Shown: positions 47,187 through 57,700 of the stretch, piece after piece
Position numbering within the stretch: position 1 is the stretch's first letter
Layout: each line of letters starts with the position of its first letter
Source of the DNA: Harmonia axyridis
Lineage: Eukaryota > Arthropoda > Insecta > Coleoptera > Coccinellidae
Assembly: GCF_914767665.1 (NCBI RefSeq)
Contig: NC_059501.1
Span: 1,428,501-1,492,500, forward strand
DNA: 64,000 bases
Direction of reading: 5' to 3'
Translations under genes and position numbers: made by a program
Notes under the pieces: generated by a model
Databases searched by the model: none
The model's input: the letters and a program-made list of their open reading frames with translations, nothing else
Told to the model about the DNA's origin: nothing

Positions 47187-50100
47187 TTATTTCAGAGTTT
47201 TGTTCTGCTTAGGAAGAATCATGGTGAGAAATGAACAAGCTGGAAAATAAAAAAAGATTGAAGAAATATAAGGAAAATACAAATCCTCGAAACAAAAGAC
47301 AGTGAAGTTAAAAAAAATAGAGTAATTTTCAGCCAAAATGTTGAAAGTATGAAAAAAATGTTTGCTTGTTATACTTACAGAAAACTAAGGCAGACATCAA
47401 TATGAAGGGTGGTTCACATCCCATTTTTATCAAATAAGGAAAAGCAATATTTCCCAACATGGAAGCTATTCTAGCAAACATAAATGCTAGAGAGAGAGAT
47501 GTTGTTCTGAAAATGTAATACAATGTTTTTAACTAAATTGGAGAATATATCGTAAATTTTTCACCTTATTGAAGTTGGAAATAGATTAATAACCACTAGA
47601 GAAGTAGTACTTGTTGTAATACTGCATAAACTGTAAAACCCCGCCATAAATACTGTAGAGAGTAGACTATTTGGTGCCAAATAAATTCCTATTGAGAATA
47701 ATCCAGCTAAAAAACCTGCAATTGCTGCAAGAAAACATTTTTAATATTAGATTCATGAGGATCTATTTGCAATTATCACCTAGGAGTTTATTCTGACCCA
47801 AAACATTGACAAGAGATCCAGCTACCAAACAACCAATCAATGATGTAAGACTAACTGTCATAGCGTTGTAGTAAACATCGGAATTTTCAAAATTCTGAAA
47901 AAAAAGTTTTTGTATGCTTATGCCATCCACAGAAGATCCAGAAAGACCGAACTCTCTTTTTTGTAGAGTAAGTTTGAAAATAATAAGAATGTAAAAAACC
48001 TACCACAAAACATTCTTTTGTTTGACTTCCATTACGAAGAATGCTAAGCATTTCGCATAATGAGGCAGATGTGCCATTGTTGTAGTATTTGTAATCTGTC
48101 ATAGCTTGCAATAATTGTGGTAGCCAAAGTCGGAATGTGTTGAAGCTGAAAAAAAAATAGATATGTACCTAACGGGTGTTTTTTTTTGAGGTATATAACT
48201 TTAACATTAGCATTACTGTTCAAGATGGCGACCGATTAAACAGCTGTCAAGTGATTTATTCTCAGTTTGGTTTGGCAATTTATAATGAATAGACTCACGC
48301 CTGAACAACGCTTGCAAATAGTGCAGTTTTATTTCGAAAATAATGGTTCTATGCGGAATACGTATCGCGAACTACGTCCATTATATTTTGTTTAGCGACG
48401 AAGCGCACTTCTGGTTGAATGGCTACGTCAACAAACAGAACTACCGCATTCGGAGTGAAACTAATCCTCAAGTGTATGTCGAAACACCGTTACATCCAGA
48501 AAATCTGACTGTTTGGAGCGCTTTATGGGCTGGTGGAATCATTGGTCCGTACTTCTTCAAAAATGATGATGGCCAGAACGTTACAGTCAATGGTGATCGG
48601 TATAGAGCCATGATTACAAACTTTTTCATTCCTGAATTGAACAACCATGATGTCCAGGAGCAGTGGTTCCAACAAGACGGCGCAACATGTCACACAGCTC
48701 GTGCCACAATCTATTTATTGAAAGACATGTAAGGTGACCGCCTCATTTCACGTTTTGGACCTGTGAATTGGCCTCCAAGATCTTGTGATTTAACACCGCT
48801 AGACTACTTTCTGTGGGGCTATGTGAAGTCATTGGTCTATGCGGATAAGCCACAAACCCTTGACCATTTGGAAGACAACATTCGCCGTGTTATTGCCGAT
48901 ATACGGCCACAAATGTTGGAAAAAGTCATCGAAAATTGGACGTCCAAATTGGACTACATCCGAGCCAACCGTGGCGGTCATATGCCAGAAATCATATTTA
49001 AAATGTAATGCCACAAGATTATCTACCGGATAAATAAAATTTATGTCAATTGAATAATCTATCGTTGTTTCATTGCAATTTAAAGTTCTATAGCTCTAAA
49101 AAAAAACACCCTTTATTTCCATGTAACATTGTACTCAATACGTCCCGAACCTAAACAGTATATCATATAAACATTTTTCCGTGAAAGTTGGACTTTATCG
49201 GTCAACATAGTCACCTTCAAGAGTGACACATGTACTCCAAAGCTTCTTGAACCTTTGAATACCTTTTCTTTGCTTTCGAAATGGGCTTCAACCTCGACAA
49301 TCACTTCTTCATGAGAGTCAAATTTCGTTCTCTGGAGCATATTTTTGAGGTCTGCAAAAAGCCAGTTCAATTGTTTGGTCGCTTTCCACTTGAATGACGC
49401 TCTTTTTGGCTCAGAAGTGTAATAGTGAATTCAAAGTCATCCACTGTCAAATATCAATACAGAAAATCATGTTTACTCCAGAACAAAAAGCAAAGCACCA
49501 AACATTGTTCCCAGCAGAGCTTTCTCATGGACTAATGTTAAAGCAAAATAGTGAATACACTGCCTTGTGGCCAATTTCCATTTAAGATAGCTGAAGACCA
49601 TTTCGTGGATTTTTTTGTAATTTTCTCAACAACTGCCAAATTCGGATGACCAGAGATTTCAGTATCGTCGGAAGTTCTTCAACCACGCTTTAAGTCCACC
49701 TCAAAAATTGATATGGCATTGGCGGTACCATTTGTGACTCACCTTGTTGTAATTAGTACCTGAAGACAACAAACTACAAGAAACAGTTTTAAGTATTGCC
49801 TGAACAAGTTACTACAATTCTTGAATGAAGATGATACATCTTGATTAGGTTTCTCTTGGACTAGTAGTTTCACCTACAAACAAATAAGGTATACAAGTTG
49901 CTCTAGTATTATTTATATCCGTATGAAGTTTACTTACATGATAAGTTTCCTTAGGACACCCGGTATTAATACTATAGATCTTTTTGAAAACTTCCAAAGC
50001 TTCGTCATTCCTTCCCAAAGACATTAGAAATTTCGGACTTTCTGGCAGGAAATACAACAGAAATGCTGCCAATAGTGAAGGGATGGCATTTATGAACAGA

Positions 50101-53100
50101 TACAAACTCCATGAATGAAGAACTGGAAAAACAAAATGTAAGTATGTAACAAGGGCGGAGGAGTAGGTACTGCTGGTAATTCTGTTCAAATGATGAATGA
50201 ATATCTTACATTCCCATTTTCCCATCAATAACAGAGACGTCATTCAACTTTTCAAATTTATTGAACATTCCTAGAATCTGATGTTAGTTATGATAAAGTA
50301 ATTGGCTAAAAGCATTCGAATAATTATTTTCGTTGATCAGATAGGGCTGATGCAGTGATAATAAAATGGATTATCTCTTATTACTACTAAAGGGTGTTTT
50401 TTTAGAGCTATAGAACTTTAAATTGCAATAAAACGAGGATGGATTACTCGATTGATATGAATTTTATTTATCCGCAAGATAATCTTGTGGCATTACATTT
50501 CAAATATGATTTCTGGCATATGACCGCCACGGCTGGCTCGGATGTAGTCCAATCTGGACGTCCAATTTTCGATGACTTTTTCCAACATTTGTGGCCGTAT
50601 ATCGGCAATAACACGGCGAATGTTGTCTTCCAAATGGTCAAGGGTTTGTGGCTTATCCGCATAGACCAATGACTTTACATAGTCCCACAGAAAGTAGTCT
50701 AGCGGTGTTAAATCACAAGATCTTGGAGGCCAATTCAAAGGTTCAAAACGTGAAATTAGGCGGTCACCTAACGTGTCTTTCAATAAATCGATTTTGGCAC
50801 GAGCTGTGTGACATGTTGCGCAGTTTTGTTGGAACCACAGCTCCTGGACATCATGATTGTTCAATTCAGGAATGAAAAAGTTAGTAATCATAGCTCTATA
50901 CCGATCACCATTTACTGTAACGTTCTGGCCATCATCGTTTTTGAAGAAGTACGGACCAATGATTCCACCAGCCCATAAAGCGTACCAAACAGTCAGTTTT
51001 TCTGGATTCAACGGTGTTTCGACATACACTTGAGGATTAGCTTCACTCCAAATGCAGCATTTTGTTTGTTGACAGAGCCATTCAACCAGAAGTGCGCTTC
51101 ATCGCTAAACAAAATAAAATGGACGTAGTGCGCGATACGTATTCCGCACAGAATCATTATTTTCGAAATGAAATTGCACTATTTGCAAGCGTTGTTCAGG
51201 TGTGAGTCTATTCATGATGAATTGCCAAACCAAACTGAGAATAAATCACTTGACAGCTGTTAAATCGGTTGCCATCTTGAACAGTAATGCCAACTTAAAG
51301 TTATATACCTCGAAAAAAAAACACCCGTTATAACTAGTATTCAAAATTACCAATTTGGAGGGCTATTTGACTAGTTATTAACGAAAGATGGTATTCGCTT
51401 CCTTATTATCAGAGTATCAGTTGAAGATACTCACCGAAGTTGTCAGCTACTGAGTGTTGGAAGTTCATTGGTAAAATAAATGAAGCCAAGAAAGGCAGGT
51501 AAATTCCACCAATAGCAAATAAAGCCCCCATCACCAAAGGTATTCTAGATCGGTACTTGGCAACATGGAGTTCTGATAAATAAGGTGTCAACGCAGCAAA
51601 AGGTCCTATAATCCTAAAAAAATGTATAAAAAATATTGGAGGTATGTGGCTTAAATTATACCTATAATTACATAATGCCTCCCATGAATTTTGTTACCAT
51701 CAGAAAAATAATATCCTGTGATATGGCACTTAGAATGACGAAAATTCCGTCTAAGAAAAATCCGATCATCAGCAATTTTCTTCTTCCATATGTATCGAAA
51801 AGGAAACCCCAGAGGAAAGCACTCACTACAGTCCCTGAAAAATATACGATGGGAAAAATCCAAAATACTACACTGCGCAAAAAAATTAACGCACATTATG
51901 AAAATCTCAAATTTATTCTACAACTGAAGGTGTTCTCAATGATAATTATTTTTATCAGAATTATGCATGCATATGTTATCCACTTTCAACATTTTTCTTC
52001 AATACAGATGTTTTTTCTAGCAGGAATAAAAAAGATGAGATTATCAGATTTTGACTGTATTTGTTCCATTCTGAAATCAGTTGTTCTCGATCAATTCTAG
52101 TGATCAATAGTTTTTCTTTCGTTTGAGGAATGTGCCTAAGCGGTAGTTTTGCGAGAAGAAGGGTGGACATACACAAGAATTGCAGAAAGGTTTGGAGTTT
52201 CCCATACAAGTGTGTCCAGAATGTTGCAGCGATTCAGGGAGACAGGTATGAATGTCCGAACACCAGGACAGGGTAGACCACGGGTAACAACTGCCATTCA
52301 AGAACGTTACTTGAGAGTTTCTTCGTTGAGACAACGGTTTGCAACCGCTCGCCTCCTTCAAAATCAGCTTGAGCAAACTCATGGGGTGCAAATTAGCACT
52401 CAGACAATGAGAAATCGCCTCAGAGAATATGATTCAAGGCCTCGTGTTGCGGCAAGAGGCCCAGCTCTTACCCCTGCCCATCGAAGGGCGCGTTTGGATT
52501 TTGCGAGAGAGCATATCCATTGGGAAGAGGCTGATTGGAAAAGAGTTCTCTTCACAGATGACTCTAGATTCTGCCTCTATTATTGTGATCGACGTTTCCT
52601 TGTATACAGACGTCCACATGAAAGATATGCTCAATGCAATTTCCTGATTACTACTGGTTTCGGGGGAGGATCGATTATGGTATGGGGTGGAATATCTTTG
52701 ATTGCTCGCACAGACCTTGTGGTCATTTAATGTGTCTTGTTTCGTTCAAAACCTTCCCGAGAGAACACAAAAAATAAGTTATAAAGTCAATGTAGAGTTA
52801 ACTTTCATTAAAATTGAGATTTTCAGAATGTGCGTTAATTTTTTTGCGCAGTGTATTTTGAAATGAGTTTATGAAACAAAATATGAATATTTTTGGAAGT
52901 AGGTACCTACAATATGTCCCACAAATATGGAAACACGACAATGAAACAATAAAGGTAACATGAAACGTGAAAAATGTAAAGTAAGTACCTGCAAATGTAA
53001 CACCATTCAGCATCCCTTTATCCTCTAATGTCAAGTTCAAGTCACACTGCGCTGCTGGGAAAACGTAAGACATTGTGGTAGTTTGGAACATTGATGCCCA

Positions 53101-53939
53101 GCATGATGGAAAAGCCACCAGGAAAACTAATACATTGAATTTTCCGAAACCAGTAGCAGCCAGAGCTGTTTCAAAATCTGCTGCATTGCTTTCATCATCT
53201 GGAAAAAAAAATTATATACACTAACAGTACTCTGTTTTCTCGATTACAATCTCATTGCCAATGAACATTGACAATATTCGATTCTTTTATTATTTTGTCA
53301 AAAGGCATTAGTTATTCCAGTTTAATTTATTTTAATCTGCCCAAAATATTTGAAATGGATAATGAAGATGATGTTCAGATATGTGTGACACCACCAGAGA
53401 TGGTGAATACTGATTAAAGCCGAATACATCCAAGAATCCTAAAAATACATTTTGAAAATATGAAATTTTTAAAATTGCCATTTTTTCTTTGAATATTAGC
53501 ATAATAATAGTTGTAGGAAAGTAGTGGAAATACATCAATTTGGCAAAATTGAACAAAATTTTTCAAATTTACCTAAGATGCATGAATACAGAGGACATCC
53601 TTTCTGTAGGTCATCTATAATAATTTTGGTCAATGCTGAGGCAGATATCATAAGTGATTTGATTAGCGACGGATCGAAACACTGGATTAGCATATTTTAT
53701 GGTCTGACTTTGTTCTGAGAAAGAAGGAACGATTTCAGGAAAACAATTGTTTCGAATCAGAATGAAAATTTCTATACTGAAGCAAATATTTCTATTTTTA
53801 GCATCACCAGAACCAACGAACGATAAGAACTGTTTTGGAAGAAATTAAAAAAAATTTTTTTTCACTTACGATCTGATTTTGTTTCCTCTCCAGAACTTGT
53901 GGCCTTCGAAACGAACAGATTCTTGAGGAAATCCTTCAT
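47187..53939 (-). CDS. SV2-like major facilitator transporter, copy C
   Basis: Eleven exons on the minus strand: 53870-53939, 52989-53198, 51672-51834, 51435-51613, 49938-50122, 49743-49873, 48004-48145, 47780-47894, 47565-47724, 47379-47506 and 47187-47239. They total 1536 bp (511 residues), all phases consistent. TTTMSYVFPAAQCD follows TM1, motif A is GFLFDTYGRRK (Asp107), PESPKF is at 234-239, NNGTSASLCEML..ECFV in the luminal loop has an N-glycosylation sequon, and the terminus is MILPKQNKTLK. Exon 6, which encodes the central cytoplasmic loop and the next TM, is only 131 bp versus 155-188 in relatives, so that loop is shorter. Introns carry two deleted Tc1/mariner-type copies (introns 6 and 4), a mariner fossil (intron 6) and a Tc1 element (intron 2). 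None disrupts an exon. Confidence 0.92.
48172..49113 (+). mobile_element. Deleted Tc1/mariner-type element, family member 3
   Basis: 942 bp between TA dinucleotides, in SV2L-C intron 6. Ends ACGGGTGTTTTTTTTTGAGG and the inverse of AAGGGTGTTTTTTTTTAGAG. RLTPEQRLQIVQF is followed by the shared internal deletion. The catalytic part has an additional stop after LLKDM (about 48729). Confidence 0.87.
49114..49735 (-). mobile_element. mariner fossil in SV2L-C intron 6
   Basis: On the minus strand, from right to left: DDTEISGHPNLAVVEKITKK (linker region), a degraded middle, then LFADLKNMLQRTKFDSHEEV (C-terminal). Near 49138 the sequence ACGTCCCGAAC resembles the inner end of the mariner copy at 29.1 kb. 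The other inverted end appears lost. It abuts family member 3 directly and ends close to exon 6 of SV2L-C. Confidence 0.75.
50390..51328 (-). mobile_element. Deleted Tc1/mariner-type element, family member 4
   Basis: 939 bp, TA-flanked, minus strand, in SV2L-C intron 4. It retains QELWFQQNCATCHTA, so Asn replaces the second catalytic Asp (QQD to QQN), and SCDLTPLDYFLW is intact. The shared N-terminal deletion and frame break are present. Confidence 0.87.
51871..52853 (+). mobile_element. Tc1 (DD34E) element, N-terminal half retained
   Basis: TA-flanked, with CACTGCGCAAAAAAATTAAC ends inverted at 52834-52853. It encodes the paired-type DNA-binding region (YTRIAERFGVSHTSVSRML; GRPR hinge; STQTMRNRLRE) and the first catalytic Asp (LFTDDSRF), up to MVWGGISLIARTDLVV. 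It then jumps to the 3' non-coding end, so the second Asp and the Glu are deleted. Located in SV2L-C intron 2. Confidence 0.88.
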
Positions 53940-54751
53940 CCTGTAGCATATCTCTGGGTGTTCCGTGGATTTAGAATAATAATACTGTTGATTACGCGAA
54001 AGATTGAGTAGAAATGCTAAGTAATTTATTTGTCGCAATGTTCAAACTTTATCAGCACGATTAAACAGATTTTCGCAACAAATCTCATAACACAGCTTTT
54101 GCTCACTGGACTCCTATCTCTTAAATTACTTCTCCTTTATTTTTGATGGATAAAATTCAAATACAATTTGAAGATCTTAAGAAATTCGAATCATTTCTAT
54201 TCTGTAGCAATCAGATGATATTTCAAAATGAGGTACCTAATTAAGTTATTTTCCATACTTGTCGGTAGTTAACCAAAACAACGTAATCACTACTAATACT
54301 ACATCTGTTTCTTGAATTTTTGAAGAGGAGAGTTGTAACGGATATTTATTTTGGATAGTATTAATATAGTCAGCACATTCCATTTGAATTACAGGTGATT
54401 ATAAACACTTTTCAAAGTTTGCACTGAGAACTATTTGTATAAATTGACTTCATACACTCTGCTTGGAGAATACAATGTCAAGATCTTCTTATCTAAAGAC
54501 TGAAAGTTAGGTACTAAATGTCTACCAAACTTATCAACAAATTCCGAACCCAAACTTTTATTTTTAATGGGATGAACCTGACAAACAAGTTTCTAGATTT
54601 TTTCCTTCTAGGGCATAATTTGAATAATTGATTGATTATTTACTATGTTTAGACGTATACTTTTCCTTATTTTCATCAGATTATCACATTGATCTACGTA
54701 TAAATAATCACTTCACAGTTGTTTATTTCCCAACACATCTAATAGATGTTT

Positions 54752-57700
54752 TTATGTGAAATTTAGATTTTTTTTCGGCAGCAACATAGTGATGATGGTA
54801 CATGCTGAAACATAAAATGTGTATAGAAAAAAATAATACAATAAGTATGGAAATAATTGTGAATACAAACAATACGTTCATATTGAGGATTATGTTTAAT
54901 GCGTCTTAGTAATAGTGTATTGAATAAAGGGTGTTTTTTTTTAGAGCTATAGAACTTTAAATTGCAATAAAACAACGATGGATTATTCGATTGACATGAA
55001 TTTTATTTATCCGCAAGATAATCTTGTGGCATTACATTTTAAATATGATTTCTGGCATATGACCGCCACGGCTGGCTCGGATGTAGTCCAATCTGGACGT
55101 CCAATTTTCGATTACTTTTTCCAACATTTGTGGCCGTATATCGGAAATAACACGGCGAATGTTGTCTTCTAAATGGTCAAGGGTTTGTGGCTTATCCGCA
55201 TAGACCAATGACTTTACATAGCCTCACAGAAAGTTGTCTAGCGGTGTTAAATCACAAGATCTTGGAGGCCAATTCACAGGTCCAAAACGTGAAATTAGGC
55301 GGTCACCAAACGTGTCTTTCAATAAATCGATTGTGTCACGAGCTGTGTGACATGTTGCGCCGTCTTGTTGGAACCACAGCTCCTGGACATCATGGTTGTT
55401 CAATTCAGGAATGAAAAATTAGTAATCATGGCTCTATACCGATCACCATTGACTGTTACGTTCTGGCCATCATCGTCTTTGAAGAACTACGGACCAATGA
55501 TTCCACCAGCCCATAAAGCGCACCAAACAGTCAGTTTTTCTGGATGTAACGGTGTTTCGACATACAATTGGGGATTAGCTTCACTCCAAATGCGGCAGTT
55601 TTGTTTGTTGACGTAGCCATTCAACCAGATATGCGCTTCATCGCTAAACAAAATAAAATGGACGTAGTGCGCGATACGTATTTCGCACAGAACCATTATT
55701 TTCGAAATAAAATTGCACTATTTGCAAACGTTGTTCAGGCGTGAGTCTATTCATGATGAATTGCCAAACCAAACTTAGAATAAATCACTTGACAGCTGTT
55801 TAATCGGTCGCCATTTTGAACTGTAATGCCAACTTAAAGTTATATACCTCGAAAAAAAAACACCCGTTATTTCGTTTTTTTATTTTTGCTTCTTGATTTT
55901 TGTGAAATCGAATGCGATATTATGGAGCAATTAGTAAGTAATTTTGATCTAGGGAAAATATGACATACAGCCCTGGCAACTGATACCGCAATGTAATAAA
56001 TACAGAAATCTAGATCTTGCAAAAATAGAATCTCAAACTCACCAAACCCTAAGAATGTGAAGGATAAGAATGGTGGTAAGCATCCACTCTCTAGCAAAAT
56101 TGGAAATATCATGTTTCCCAACATGACAGCTATTCTTCCAAAAATCATCGTCAAGGACAAAGCAATTGTTCTGAAAAAAGAATTGAAATCTTAACGATCG
56201 GTAAAGAAACATTTGCCAACTGATGTGTGGAGAAAAAAAATTCTGATCTCCTGAAATTTCGATACCGTAGATTCTTATTTTGAAATAATTCTTGATCTTT
56301 CTGAAATTTCGATACTTATTTTGTAATAATCCAGATTGATGAATAGACATTGATAGACGCACCTGAGTGTAGTTGGGAAGAGATTCACAATGACCACTAT
56401 TATTGCATTAACACTAATACTAGCAGTACTGGAACAAGCAGCAATGAATATTGTTGCGGTAGTACCATTTGGAGAATAATATATTCCTAGAGCTGAACAC
56501 CCAGATATAAAGCTGATGATACCTGGAAATTAATAGTTATTTATAATACAAGTGCAGAAGGCATTGATATTCTTCCACGAGTTCAAAATTCAAAAACGAG
56601 CCACGAAGTGGCGAGTTTTGGAATGAACGAGTGGTAGAATGGGCCTTCTGTACGAGTATTATACATTATTTTCTCTAATTCATTGCATTTTCCTTGAAAT
56701 TAATGAAATATTTCCATAAATATAATTCAGTGATTTTTGCATTGAAAAATGTTGGTTGGCAGAACTAATTTCTTTAAGGCAAATTGATGAATTGACAGAT
56801 AAAGCCGTGGCGGAAAGTTCGGAGTACCAACATAGAATAATAAAATATAACTATGAAAACTGTGCGTTTCTGATATATTCTCGCACGATTTTGTTCTACA
56901 AGATGTGGAAGAATGAACGGAATAACCAAAGAATTAGAGAAAACAGTTTTTTTACATTATATACTCAACTGAACAACAAGATTTTTGCAACAAAGCTGAG
57001 CTCTGGAATTTGATCTAAAATTTTGAAATTCTGTAGCTTTCTACCCTACCTAACAATTTATTTTGTCCGATCAAATTGATAAGTCCTCCAGCAACAAAAT
57101 ATCCAGCCATACTTGTGATGCAAACAATCATTGAATTAATGTAAACCTCGAAATTCTCGAAGTTCTAGAAAAAATATGTGATAATATTTTCTCGATGTTA
57201 CAGCTGATCTAACATACTCACTACAAAACATTCTTTCGTCGTCTTGGCACGCTTCAAAACTGTCAACATATCACATAAGTTGGAAGATGTGCCATTGTTG
57301 ATGAACTTATAGTCGTTTATTGCTTGAAAAAGTTGCGGCATCCATATTCTCAATGTAAAGAAGCTGAAATATGGATGAATAGTTAAAGATTTCATTTCCA
57401 TTTGATTTTTCTAACCTTGTTGTCATAAACATTTGAAGAAAGCATACGAGTATGAAGATCTTCAACAGTTTAGGCTCAAAAAGTTCTCGGAGTTGCTTGT
57501 ATCTACTCACTAAGAAAGAATCTTGACTATCTTCAAGGCTTTTTGGTTTCTCCATTATGAGCTCTTTTATCTTAAAAACATTTGTTCAGATGTTTAAGTG
57601 TGGAAAAAGTGCAATACTTACAGGAAACGAAGTCTTTTTTCTTCCAGTATTCAAAGAATAAATTGTTTGAAATACGCTCAAAGCTTCTTCATTTCTTCCC

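Noticed and set aside
39313..50389. Inverted transposon copies as the breakpoints that flipped SV2L-B
   Set aside because: Members 2 (minus) and 3 (plus) flank SV2L-B, but the interval also takes in the last exons of SV2L-C, so recombination between them would have split C, which is intact.
55867..56160. Unspliced continuation of SV2L-D exon 10 (ending SRSKNKKTK) as the true C-terminus
   Set aside because: A good donor follows the conserved 128-bp exon, and a 53-bp exon with the LPK tail shared by B and C exists at 54752-54804 beyond the transposon.
56756..57013. 85-codon plus-strand frame in SV2L-D intron 8
   Set aside because: Antisense to the intron, with no recognisable domain; it lies in a repeat-derived stretch and overlaps no splice-linked partner.
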